Source: SZAS-7 sp964514655
GTDB lineage: Bacteria > Chlamydiota > Chlamydiia > Chlamydiales > FEN-1388
Length of the DNA: 64,000 bases
Assembly: GCA_964514655.1 (NCBI GenBank)
Contig: CAZEQY010000009.1
Location: 42,155-106,154 of the forward strand
Direction of reading: 5' to 3'
The position numbers and the translations under genes are program-made. Below are positions 18,401-25,432 of this stretch, one piece after another; position 1 is the stretch's first letter; the number at the start of each line of letters is the position of its first letter. The notes below the pieces were generated by a model. That model was not told the DNA's origin and did no database searches. It worked only from the letters and a program-made list of their open reading frames with translations.

Positions 18401-18822
18401 ATAACAGCAAAGGCCTCTTTACCTACGCCTGTATGCGCTAAAAGCTCTACGATATCTTTAAGACGAACCTGCTGGTTGTTGATGAGGTATTCAGACTCTC
18501 CGTCTCGATAAAGCCTACGCGTGATGGCAACTTCGTGATACTCTACAGGCAATAATCCATTTTCATTTGTAAGCACGACAGTGACTTCTGACATGCTTGC
18601 CTGCTTTCGCTTTTGCGAGCCTGCAAAGATAACGTCTTGCATAGAAGAGGCCCGCAGCGTCTTTGCTGACTGCTGACCAAGCGCCCATAAAAAGCCATCG
18701 ACAATATTGGACTTTCCGCAGCCATTAGGGCCTACGATAGCGTTTACCCCATCGCAAAATGAGATCTTTGTGCGCTCCGCAAATGACTTAAAACCAAATA
18801 TTTCAATTTTTTTTAGGGGCAA
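15406..18822 (-). CDS. smc: Chromosome partition protein SMC
   Basis: 1138-residue SMC ATPase that compacts and segregates the chromosome, normally with ScpA/ScpB (not in the window). N-terminal FGFKSFAER and Walker A GPNGCGKSN (about 31-39) are followed by a long coiled coil. The hinge is near residues 510-620 (HMEGYTGGAKALL; LLYGKIVPLADAV), a second coiled coil follows, then the signature LLSGGEKTLTALALL and Walker B FCILDEVDAPLDE. The start is a TTG at 18822: it gives the normal MPLKKIEIFGFKSF beginning and has AGAGGA 5-6 nt upstream. Residues are Gln/Glu/Lys-rich throughout the arms. Confidence 0.96.
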   Translation of the reverse strand: MPLKKIEIFGFKSFAERTKISFCDGVNAIVGPNGCGKSNIVDGFLWALGQQSAKTLRASSMQDVIFAGSQKRKQASMSEVTVVLTNENGLLPVEYHEVAITRRLYRDGESEYLINNQQVRLKDIVELLAHTGVGKEAFAVIGQGKVSEIISQSPHDRRVLFEEVAGISHFLIKRKESERKLELAKANVSRAKDITQEVEAQMKTLEKQAIEAKRFQEQRLKLACFERMLTESRFDECKKASQRLSAQAKASSDQLKNAQDKDAKLKLEQQKKKEALKECQKAYSELVDAEHALERSIQAIKKDIDFCEEKKNTLSSQEKESTSQLSTFEERIKSLTSQKEQLEKELAKKEQELSGYKEQKETTFAEWQKVHQEQEELENSLKDFYSKRFSLQSRMQACESDLKKSQLAEEVAQEKVKERLQQKEKFETQKKEALKEAEAKKQELNEAVQAVEKRKSELQEQAATLKDITRQLDEQRERGTKIKQELYEKSARCKALSQLADHMEGYTGGAKALLQEAKKPASLLYGKIVPLADAVTLDHELLGRLYDGCLLVATKEDLQLALSISEQQKSQDASFVCLEMIGVKEAKDLKSHFLQKITGETWLENKYYIDGFGVLHAAKAKGENLFSRSKEIKSLQESIDSLSQVFSEIEEKCKALDATRQKLQQDLQRQEQEMRKQDMQVVSINFQLQASSKKCEEIDRDVLRQDSDMANLNELTTKLKEQLATKDKELQQAKKDLEQLELEFAACEKKAAGIRSQSSTVNERKQKAFFRHEDCLKAVEKDRHQLELLAVQRKELTSRLEQEEKLQKTIKQERASLDGKKKDTASQLEQRQEELQKLKEALVRQKETQNALELETKAIDQQLEDIQAKKEAFIKASSSEQADLEHIQEQLISYDTALRQPPPDGYKDFVASYTGETPKEEDVVRLKNAVERLRNVNLLAVEEHEAACERHALLVSQLKDLEQAERELIEIVGELEKESTKAFSKTFEEVKVAFKKHFQTLFQGGEADLVLCDEGAGVDIMAKPPGKQMRSMQLLSGGEKTLTALALLFACFDVRPSPFCILDEVDAPLDETNVERLGNLLKHFCDRTQFLLITHNKKTMQIADTLIGVSMAEKGVSQIIALDFRRRESPAGYCEVLH

Positions 18823-18942
18823 GGTTTCCTCTGTACAAAAGACTAATTCTATCTCTAAATCGAGTAAAAGTAAAGCGTGAAGAGGATATATATTTATTTT
18901 TAATTATGAATCAGATACAGGGAGAGTTTAGGGAGACTGTAT

Positions 18943-19641
18943 ATGTGGATACATGAAAAAGGCCGCTTATGGGCTGAATTTGACAATAAGCCAACTCACG
19001 GTGGGGTAACTAAAGCCACATCGGGCAAATTTGGCATTAAAATCCCCCTAAATGACACTGACTATGTTGTTGTCGATAGAGCAAGCCTTGCCAAGTTTGA
19101 GCTAAGAAACGAAAGCATGGACGAAGAAACCCTTGCAAAGCTGCCAAAACTTGTTCAGCAACATATCCACCAGCTTCAAAAAATAGAAACTGCCGATAGC
19201 TCAGAAATACGAGTAGGAGACGTTCGCAGCTTTGTGACCCTCATGAAAGAGGCCCACATACCTGTCCCAAGAGAAGTTAAGAAGTTTCTGCTAGAAAAAA
19301 CAAAAGACGATTCTAAACCCCCGGAAGCCATCGTAGCAAAACTAAAGAAGGTAATACGAAAGTTCTCAGGAAAAAAGGTAATAGTCGCAACAGTCGATGT
19401 TGGAGCTGGCGCCCAGGAGTCATCAAGTGAATCAACCGCCGTTGTAACAGAACCCAGCCTCTTTGAAGCTGCCCCCACCTCAACTCTGTCAGAGACTAAC
19501 CCCATAATCCTTCCCGAAGAGCCAAAACCGGAAAAGCCGCCCAGCATACCCCCTCCATCGGAAATCGAAGAACCACCAAAGACCCCCGATGCCCTGCACC
19601 CATCGCTCAACCAAGAACCCCCACCCGAAAAGGACAAGTAG
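18943..19641 (+). CDS. Hypothetical protein with MWI-RLWA N-terminal domain (paralogue 1)
   Basis: 232 residues. The N-terminal ~85 residues (MWIHEKGRLWAEFD, GIKIP, DYVVVDRASLAKFE, LPKLVQQHIHQL) are clearly related to those of the next gene; I do not know this domain. A second helical section follows, and the last ~80 residues are disordered and rich in Pro, Glu, Ser and Thr. No signal peptide or membrane segment. A GGGAGA-type site lies upstream of the ATG, and the next gene starts 3 nt after its stop. The folded head with a Pro-rich tail could be an adaptor or a secreted protein; neither can be shown. Confidence 0.65.
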   Translation: MWIHEKGRLWAEFDNKPTHGGVTKATSGKFGIKIPLNDTDYVVVDRASLAKFELRNESMDEETLAKLPKLVQQHIHQLQKIETADSSEIRVGDVRSFVTLMKEAHIPVPREVKKFLLEKTKDDSKPPEAIVAKLKKVIRKFSGKKVIVATVDVGAGAQESSSESTAVVTEPSLFEAAPTSTLSETNPIILPEEPKPEKPPSIPPPSEIEEPPKTPDALHPSLNQEPPPEKDK

Positions 19642-19644
19642 CCT

Positions 19645-20154
19645 ATGTGGATATTTGAATCAAACCGCCTGTGGGCAAACCTTGACACAAACCTCCCAGA
19701 AGGCCAAAAAGCCGGCGTCAACCAATACACCTTTACAATCACCCAATTCTTCGCCGAAAAACTAGGCTACGCCGTAAAAATACCCACTGGCGACGGCCAA
19801 AACTACATCGTAGTAAACAAAAAAAGCCTCCAAAAATTTGAAGAGCGCATGGCAAAAGCCACGAGTGCCAATCTGGAAAGCCTTCCCGCACTCGTTAAAA
19901 CCCATATAGCAAACTTAAAGCCACTCCCAGAACCTCTGCCTCTACCCGCAACAACTGATCCGCAACGTGAATTTCAAGCAAAGCTCCAAGAAGACTTACG
20001 GCAAAGAACGGAAGAGTTACAACAAAGTATGCAGGCCCGTTTTCAACAATTTGCTAAGCCCCAAGAAGAAGCACCTCCACCCTCGTCTGTGGCCCCAAAG
20101 CGGGTACACAGAACCGATAGTAAGAAACGGCGCAAAAAAGCTGGAGGCAAATAA
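19645..20154 (+). CDS. Hypothetical protein with MWI-RLWA N-terminal domain (paralogue 2)
   Basis: 169 residues sharing the domain of the preceding gene: MWIFESNRLWANLD, YAVKIP, NYIVVNKKSLQKFEERM and LPALVKTHIANL align with it in order. The paralogue has an extra insertion (NQYTFTITQFFAEKL) before KIP. The tail is a Gln/Glu/Arg-rich helix and then a Pro-rich, very basic end (KRVHRTDSKKRRKKAGGK), unlike the acidic tail of paralogue 1. It starts 3 nt after the previous stop, so the two are co-transcribed. Tandem duplication followed by tail divergence is the simplest reading. Function unknown. Confidence 0.65.
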   Translation: MWIFESNRLWANLDTNLPEGQKAGVNQYTFTITQFFAEKLGYAVKIPTGDGQNYIVVNKKSLQKFEERMAKATSANLESLPALVKTHIANLKPLPEPLPLPATTDPQREFQAKLQEDLRQRTEELQQSMQARFQQFAKPQEEAPPPSSVAPKRVHRTDSKKRRKKAGGK

Positions 20155-20181
20155 TCTCTAAAGCGAGTAGACTCGCTGCTT

Positions 20182-20757
20182 ATGGAAGTAGAGATTATTA
20201 CAGTATTTCACCCTCGTGAAGAGGTGCTGCATCAAAAGACTATGCCGCTCAAAGAAGATGAGTTTGCTGAAAGTCTTGAGATTGAGCAAAAGCTTTATGC
20301 CGCTTTAAAGCCCTACTTTCCGGCAGCCGGGCTTGCTGCACCACAAATTGGCATTTTAAAGTCGGTCTTTTTATTTAGCTATGATCGCGATCCGGCACAT
20401 CTAGAAGCTGTGATCAATCCCACATTTACTCCTATCGGCACCGAAGTAACCACGGGCTGGGAAGCCTGCCTTTCTGTCATCAAAACATGCTACAAAATTG
20501 CAAAAGTACCTCGCTATAAAGCTGTAAAAGCTGTCTACTACACAAACCGCGGCAAGCGCGTTGAAAAGACGCTTCAAGATTTTGCCGCCAAGGTCTTTCA
20601 GCACGAATATGACCACCTACAAGGAATCCTCAACATCACCCGCCCCGACGCCGAGGTAAAAGAATTTGCCACCAAAGAGGCCATGGATGCCTTTTTAGCC
20701 GAAGTTAAACGCCAAGACGCCGCCGGCTACAGCGCCCCAATCCAAAAATTAGAATAA
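20182..20757 (+). CDS. def: Peptide deformylase
   Basis: Removes the formyl group from nascent proteins. 191 residues with all three metal-site motifs: GLAAPQIGI (motif I), EACLSV (motif II, usually EGCLS; the metal Cys is kept) and QHEYDHLQGI (motif III, both His and the catalytic Glu). The Gly-to-Ala change in motif II is unusual but conservative. No clear ribosome site precedes the ATG. Instead a perfect 7-bp hairpin, AGCGAGT/ACTCGCT (20162-20177), ends 4 nt before it and may influence translation. It follows the two paralogues closely and is probably read with them. Confidence 0.93.
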   Translation: MEVEIITVFHPREEVLHQKTMPLKEDEFAESLEIEQKLYAALKPYFPAAGLAAPQIGILKSVFLFSYDRDPAHLEAVINPTFTPIGTEVTTGWEACLSVIKTCYKIAKVPRYKAVKAVYYTNRGKRVEKTLQDFAAKVFQHEYDHLQGILNITRPDAEVKEFATKEAMDAFLAEVKRQDAAGYSAPIQKLE

Positions 20758-20761
20758 TTTC

Positions 20762-20813
20762 TTGTAAAATACGGCTATTTTTAAGTATACTCCAAAATAG
20801 ACGCGTCTATTTT
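20762..20813 (+). promoter_or_regulatory. Promoter with 20-bp perfect palindrome upstream of the AAA ATPase
   Basis: TTGTAA (20762-20767), 18 nt, TATACT (20786-20791). Immediately downstream, 20794-20813 is a perfect 20-bp palindrome, AAAATAGACG/CGTCTATTTT, where a repressor would block transcription start. A 13-bp direct repeat CTATTTTTAAGTA lies at 20775-20787 and 20807-20819. Confidence 0.6.
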
Positions 20814-20845
20814 TAAGTAGAGTAACAAATAGCCAGGCTTAACCC

Positions 20846-21979
20846 ATGAAAAGATATCTCGAAGAATTTGTTAAAAAAGACCTTATAAAAAAAATGGTCT
20901 TCTTAGGAGGACCGAGACAGGTCGGAAAAACCACAATGAGTAAAAGCTATCTCACTGGAGACTGGGAGGATGGCGAATATCTAAACTGGGACATTGATGA
21001 AGAAAAAAGAATCATTCTAAAAAAACAGTGGCTTAAAAGCAGCCCACTTATAATTTTTGACGAACTGCATAAGTACCCCCGGTGGAAAAGCTGGATCAAG
21101 GGAGTATGGGATTCAAAACCTGAGCTCCAAACCTATCTTGTTACTGGTTCTGCCAGATTAGATGTATATAAAAAGGGTGGAGACTCACTTATGGGGCGTT
21201 ATCACTATTGGAGGCTCCATCCATTAACCCTGGATGAGCTGCCACATGGAATGAGCAGCGAAACAGGTTACCAACGCCTTCTTACACTTGGAGGGTTTCC
21301 TGAGCCCTTTCTTAGCGGAGACGAACGCGAGGCAAGGCGCTGGCGTAAAGAGCGTTTTAATCGCATCGTCAAAGAAGATATTCGCGACCTTGAGCACATC
21401 AGAAATCTCCAGATGCTCGAACTGTTTATAGATGCCTTGCGCACAAGAGTCGGTGGCTTAGTTGTCTTATCTAATATTGCAGAAGATTTGCAAATTGCAC
21501 CTAGGACTGCCCTTCACTGGCTACAACTTTTAGAAAAAATGTACGTTTCTTTTGCTATTTACCCGCACACAACAAATGTCCCACGAAGTATCCTTAAGCC
21601 GCCAAAAGTCTATTTTTTGGACAATGGTGATTGTATTGGTAATGGTGGACAGCACCTAGAAAACCTTGTAGCAACACACCTTCTCAAACGGCTACATTTT
21701 ATCGAAGATTATCATGGACACACCTGTAGCCTCCGGTACATTAGAGATAAAGATGGACGCGAGGTGGATTTTGTCACAGTCATTGATGGCAAAGTCCAAG
21801 ACCTCATTGAAGTAAAAGCAACAGATGCCACGGTTTCAACAAGCTTAAAATACTATCAAAAGCTTCTCAAACCCCAGCGTACAATACAAATTGTAGGAGA
21901 CCTTCATCGCCCTTTTGACCAAGATGGAATTCAAGTAACTACCCCTATTCACTTCTTTACTAGCCCCCCTTGGAAATAA
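20846..21979 (+). CDS. AAA (AAA_14) ATPase with DUF4143 domain
   Basis: 377 residues. Walker A GGPRQVGKTT (21-30), Walker B LIIFDELHKYPRW, a sensor-like LVTGSARLD, then GRYHYWRLHPLTLDEL typical of AAA_14 proteins. A DUF4143 region follows, ending in GREVDFV and DLIEVKATD, a PD-(D/E)xK-like nuclease fold trace common in this family. Such genes are scattered across bacteria and archaea by horizontal transfer and their role is not settled; toxin-antitoxin or mobile-element links have been suggested. It has its own promoter and palindrome. Convergent with the EmrE-type gene with only 3 nt between stops. Confidence 0.9.
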   Translation: MKRYLEEFVKKDLIKKMVFLGGPRQVGKTTMSKSYLTGDWEDGEYLNWDIDEEKRIILKKQWLKSSPLIIFDELHKYPRWKSWIKGVWDSKPELQTYLVTGSARLDVYKKGGDSLMGRYHYWRLHPLTLDELPHGMSSETGYQRLLTLGGFPEPFLSGDEREARRWRKERFNRIVKEDIRDLEHIRNLQMLELFIDALRTRVGGLVVLSNIAEDLQIAPRTALHWLQLLEKMYVSFAIYPHTTNVPRSILKPPKVYFLDNGDCIGNGGQHLENLVATHLLKRLHFIEDYHGHTCSLRYIRDKDGREVDFVTVIDGKVQDLIEVKATDATVSTSLKYYQKLLKPQRTIQIVGDLHRPFDQDGIQVTTPIHFFTSPPWK

Positions 21980-21982
21980 AAA

Positions 21983-22318
21983 CTATTCTACGACGGAATT
22001 TGAGAAGAGGTTGATGACGAGGACGCCTATGATTATGAGGGCCATGCCAATGATCGCAGCGGTGTCTAATACCTGGCGAAAACAGACTAGGCCAATAACG
22101 GCTATGAGGATAATTCCGAGGCCAGACCATATCGCATAGGATATGCCAACGGGGATTACCTTTAGCGTAAGGCTTAGGCAGTAAAAGGCTACTGCATATC
22201 CTGCGACGACAACAAGGCTTGGGATGAGCTTTGTGAACTCTTCGGAAGTCTTGAGGGCAGAGGTGGCTATTACTTCAGCCACAATCGCAATAAATAAATA
22301 TATATATGCTTTTACCAT
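21983..22318 (-). CDS. emrE: Small multidrug resistance (SMR) exporter, EmrE type
   Basis: 111 residues with four membrane helices, the normal SMR length. The proton/substrate Glu lies in AEVIAT within helix 1 (EmrE Glu14). ISYAIWSGLGI and IIGMALIIIGVLVIN match the EmrE subgroup. EmrE exchanges cationic toxic compounds for protons as an antiparallel dimer. I start at the ATG at 22318; an upstream extension of 41 residues overlaps the divergent CAP gene and is unlike the family. No strong ribosome site is visible. The neighbours give no hint of substrate. Confidence 0.9.
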   Translation of the reverse strand: MVKAYIYLFIAIVAEVIATSALKTSEEFTKLIPSLVVVAGYAVAFYCLSLTLKVIPVGISYAIWSGLGIILIAVIGLVCFRQVLDTAAIIGMALIIIGVLVINLFSNSVVE

Positions 22319-22372
22319 AATATTGCTAAACATATGCAAAGATGTTATTCTAATCAATCGCAAAAGGGGTAT

Positions 22373-22840
22373 ATGTACAAAAGACTTGTTTTTGGATTTC
22401 TTTTTTTGCTTTCTACTTTGAGTGCTGCAAGCATAAGCCAACGCGATATAGAAAAAATGGAAAAAGAGCTTGTTCAGCTAATTAACGATGAGCGCAAAAA
22501 AGAGGGCCTTAAACCACTTGTAGAGTGGAATAGCCTCACCCGCATTGCAAGAGACCACAGCAAAAACATGGCTGATGATGCTGTAGACTTTGGCCACGAC
22601 GGCTTTGAAGACCGCTTTGATGACATTCAAGACTATGGCTACGTTACCAGGTTTGCCGAAAATGTGGCCTTCTCCTACAACGTAAAAGACCATCTCAAAA
22701 CAGCAGTACGCGGCTGGATGAGAAGCGAAGGTCACCGCAGAAATATTTTAGATGCCTTTGAAGAAACAGGCATCGGCATTGCCTTTAATAAAAAAGGCGA
22801 ATTCTACGTAACCCAGCTTTTTGCAGTAAGAGAGGAATAG
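22373..22840 (+). CDS. Exported CAP (SCP/PR1-like) domain protein
   Basis: 155 residues: signal peptide (MYKRLVFGFLFLLSTLSA) and one CAP domain. Conserved cavity residues are visible: GHDGFEDR (His), ENVAFSY (Glu) and GWMRSEGHRRNIL (Glu and His), the bacterial YkwD pattern. CAP proteins bind lipids or other ligands outside the cytoplasm; bacterial roles are mostly unknown. The ATG at 22373 has AAGGGG upstream; an earlier in-frame ATG at 22334 would spoil the signal peptide. The NEL/U-box gene begins 2 nt after its stop, so the two are surely co-transcribed, linking this protein with host interaction. Confidence 0.88.
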   Translation: MYKRLVFGFLFLLSTLSAASISQRDIEKMEKELVQLINDERKKEGLKPLVEWNSLTRIARDHSKNMADDAVDFGHDGFEDRFDDIQDYGYVTRFAENVAFSYNVKDHLKTAVRGWMRSEGHRRNILDAFEETGIGIAFNKKGEFYVTQLFAVREE

Positions 22841-22842
22841 AC

Positions 22843-23988
22843 ATGCAAATACAAAGGATAATTGCCAGTGTACAGGGAATAGGATCCGCAATAGTGGGAG
22901 CTACAAGAGGTTTTATCTCTGGAAGAGCTGTAACAATTCAAACACCAACTGAACGTGATGATCGCACTAATCGATTTTTTCTCCCGGAACTTACAACATA
23001 CGTTATTGCTGATAGCCTCTCTCTTGGCCCTATAACAACACTTGGGGTAGCAGCCGGCATGATGGTCGCTTCTCTTGCTATGAACGAGGGCTTTAGAAGC
23101 GCCTTTTCTATGCCTGTAGCACCACCTCCTAGCGATTTAGATAAGGCGTTAGGTCTATGGAAAACACTTGCCCCTCAAGTAGCTACACTGCCCCTCACCG
23201 TGGATCGAACGTATCACTCTGACACCATTAGATTTTTGAAGAAACTTACTTCAACTGCAGAATATGCCAACGAAAAAACGCGCGGCATACTTGCATACCG
23301 TATCTTAACTATCTGCAATGCGATGGCACAAAATTCTGAACTAAAAAATGCCATCCTCATCATGATGAGCGATAGTTTAGTATCGTGCGATGATCACGTC
23401 ATTGCAGCTCTTGATACTATTGAAATCCTGATCGCTACCCATACACTTGAGCAAGATGAAACGCTAGATGAACATGGGTTACGAAAGGCGGCAAAAGGGT
23501 TTTTGCTGCTTGATATGATAACAGCTGAAGCTGAAGCTCACATTAACAAGCCCTGCCTCTTTGCACCTGATCCTCTTGAAGTACTGCTCGCATTTCGCAT
23601 CCGCCTAAAAGATATGCTTAATCTGCCGGTAGAAACAAAGCATATGCGTTTTCGCGACTTAGCCAATATATCGAACGAAGACATAGATGCAATAGGGATC
23701 AAACTTCTTAGAGAGTGTACGGATGAACGCCTTGATGCCTACCTCAAAACATGGGGCCCATGGACTACTTTTAAGCGGCGCACGGCCTTGCTACCCTATG
23801 ACAAGCTACCAAAAGCTGCTTGCAAAAAGGAACGAACCTGCTGCATTATGCAAACCCCTACCAAACAGCCTGTAGAATATCTTGGCAACATCTATGACTA
23901 CAAAACCTTTAGACGTTGCTACATCAAAGATGGCATTGATCCCTTCACAAGGCTGCCAATAGAACTAGACAAGCTTATGAAGATTTAA
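22843..23988 (+). CDS. NEL-type E3 ubiquitin ligase effector with C-terminal U-box-like segment
   Basis: 381 residues. Residues about 128-312 match the NEL catalytic domain of Shigella IpaH and Salmonella SspH/SlrP: FLKKLTSTAEYANE, AMAQNSELKNAI, catalytic SCDDHV (Cys182, with Asp184 at the conserved C-x-D position), PLEVLLAFRIRLKDML, KHMRF and TWGPW. NEL enzymes form a ubiquitin thioester and modify host proteins after secretion. There are no leucine-rich repeats; the N-terminus instead has hydrophobic helices (about 50-80). After TWGPW the usual NEL tail is missing, and residues about 337-379 (TPTKQPVEYLGNIYDY, then DPFTRLPIELDKL) resemble a U-box. The NEL call is strong; the U-box call is moderate. 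GAGGA precedes the ATG. Confidence 0.82.
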   Translation: MQIQRIIASVQGIGSAIVGATRGFISGRAVTIQTPTERDDRTNRFFLPELTTYVIADSLSLGPITTLGVAAGMMVASLAMNEGFRSAFSMPVAPPPSDLDKALGLWKTLAPQVATLPLTVDRTYHSDTIRFLKKLTSTAEYANEKTRGILAYRILTICNAMAQNSELKNAILIMMSDSLVSCDDHVIAALDTIEILIATHTLEQDETLDEHGLRKAAKGFLLLDMITAEAEAHINKPCLFAPDPLEVLLAFRIRLKDMLNLPVETKHMRFRDLANISNEDIDAIGIKLLRECTDERLDAYLKTWGPWTTFKRRTALLPYDKLPKAACKKERTCCIMQTPTKQPVEYLGNIYDYKTFRRCYIKDGIDPFTRLPIELDKLMKI

Positions 23989-24148
23989 ACTCCATCGCTC
24001 CTGGTCAGCTCTTAATTAGTAAAACACAATTATTCAGCAACTTGCTATAGTTTTTACTTTTTAAGAGGCTTATATCTTCAATTACATTTACTAAATTTTC
24101 GACGGTGGACTACGTAACACCAACAGACCCCTCAACCTAATTGCAAAT

Positions 24149-24406
24149 ATGGCTCTGCCAGTATTTGGTGCCCCGATGGAACCCCGATTGCTGGCAAAAA
24201 TGATTTCCTCAATAGCAACAATCTTGGCCCAGAATGCACTCATTTTCAGGCCAGCCCCTGACTTTGAATTTGAACAGTTTGATCCCGCAAGGCCGCTACC
24301 AAACCCAATTCATACAGCACCTCATCAAGAACTAGACGATGATCGCACCACAGAGGAAGAACAAAAAGTACAGGTAGAAAATTATCAAATCGAAGATGTT
24401 GATTAA
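24149..24406 (+). CDS. Possible small hypothetical protein
   Basis: An 85-residue frame with a helical hydrophobic start (LLAKMISSIATILAQNALIF) and a very acidic, Pro-rich end (ELDDDRTTEEEQ). No ribosome site precedes its ATG and no family is recognised. It lies between the NEL gene and a large palindromic repeat, with about 160 nt before it containing no other support. It could be a real acidic secreted protein, a gene remnant, or a chance frame. Confidence 0.3.
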   Translation: MALPVFGAPMEPRLLAKMISSIATILAQNALIFRPAPDFEFEQFDPARPLPNPIHTAPHQELDDDRTTEEEQKVQVENYQIEDVD

Positions 24407-24558
24407 CTCTAATGAGCAATTAGAGAACAAACCATCTTAATCAAGATCAAGAGCTTTTTGCAAAACTCAGCTGTTCAAACGTAACATGCTTTAAACAGGC
24501 GTACAGGTCGGGGCACAATGTTGTCAACTCAAGGAAAAGTGTATTAGATAGAGGCCCT

Positions 24559-24819
24559 GTCTTCAGCCTGTAAGGCTGGGTTTTAGAAGCCTAGGGCATC
24601 GCCCTAGGTCTGGTATTAAATCAAAATCGGCAGGGTGAAGCCCTGCGTTATAGTAAGCGCTGAAAGTGCGCTATATTGTTGTGTGCGAATACGTTATATC
24701 ACAAATTCGCACCTTCAGTGCTTGCTATAACGCAGGGCTTCACCCTGCAAAATCTTTATTGCAGAACACCTAGGGCGATTGCCCTAGGCTTCTAAAACCC
24801 AGCCCTACAGGCTGAAGAC
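24559..24819. repeat. 261-bp nested palindromic element
   Basis: The whole stretch folds back on itself. The outer arms (24559-24608 and about 24769-24819) share GTCTTCAGCCTGTA, GGCTGGGTTTTAGAAG and CCTAGGGC with few mismatches. The middle arms (about 24629-24665 and 24714-24750) share GCAGGGTGAAGCCCTGC and GTTATAG. A central hairpin is GTGCGAAT/ATTCGCAC. The arms contain their own short hairpins (CCTAGGGC/GCCCTAGG; GCAGGG/CCCTGC). No reading frame is supported. It resembles clustered REP/palindromic units. It fills most of the 470-nt gap between 24406 and 24878. Confidence 0.85.
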
Positions 24820-24877
24820 GGCGCAATCAAAGCTATAGAATTTCCCTAAGTTGACGCCATTGAGGCTGAGACTACAT

Positions 24878-25423
24878 TTACTTATTTACAAAGTAGCTGT
24901 GGGTGTAGCCGGCATCAGCTGCGGTTATGTTTTGAGAAAGTTCCGGCTTTTCTTTGTTTTGGGCAATGATTTTGGCTTTTTCTGAGGCGATGCGCTCCAT
25001 TTCTTTAGCGCAATGCTCACCATATTGGGTGACGATGAATGAACGCTCTTTGTGATATTCCATCACATATTCCGGGTGGCCGGATGATGCTGTAAGGTTA
25101 AGGTAAATGAGCGACAAAAAGACATTTTTGTCCTGATGTTCACACCTTTGCTTTATCTTGTTAAGGGCAGGGGCAAAGCCAAAGGATGCAGACGCCGCAA
25201 AGTATGTATGGGCGCGCTCTACATCGATAGAATTGCCATTTTGGCCCAAAAGGTGGTACATCCCAAGGACATAGAGGCCTGCAGGATCTTTAGAAAAGCT
25301 TTCCACATCATAGGGCGCATTTTTCCAAGATTCTATTTGGGTGTGCTCAACAATTGAGAAGGTAAATTCTGTTGCAGAAAGAGTGCTTGCAAACGCTAGA
25401 ACAGAAGCTAAAAATGTGTTCAT
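24878..25423 (-). CDS. Exported Sel1-like repeat protein
   Basis: 181 residues: signal peptide (MNTFLASVLAFASTLSA), then one clear Sel1-like repeat (DPAGLYVLGMYHLLGQNG, DVERAHTYFAASASFGFAPAL) and a weaker second, then a charged helical tail. Sel1 repeats mediate protein contacts and are frequent in secreted proteins of intracellular bacteria. The ATG at 25423 has GGAG 7 nt upstream; the longer frame would begin inside the hairpin at 25433-25454. It follows dnaK on the same strand, with only 50 nt between them, so some dnaK read-through is possible. Confidence 0.65.
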   Translation of the reverse strand: MNTFLASVLAFASTLSATEFTFSIVEHTQIESWKNAPYDVESFSKDPAGLYVLGMYHLLGQNGNSIDVERAHTYFAASASFGFAPALNKIKQRCEHQDKNVFLSLIYLNLTASSGHPEYVMEYHKERSFIVTQYGEHCAKEMERIASEKAKIIAQNKEKPELSQNITAADAGYTHSYFVNK

Positions 25424-25432
25424 AAGTATACT

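Noticed and set aside
15464..18511. Several plus-strand open frames opposite smc
   Set aside because: Low-complexity Ser/Phe/Leu-rich shadows of the coiled-coil codons; no ribosome sites and no family features.
22319..22441. 41-residue N-terminal extension of the EmrE-type protein
   Set aside because: Overlaps the divergent CAP gene, is highly basic and unlike the SMR family; the 111-residue form matches family length.
24559..24819. tRNA or rRNA fragment
   Set aside because: No cloverleaf, no T-loop consensus and no CCA end; the structure is a symmetrical multi-palindrome.
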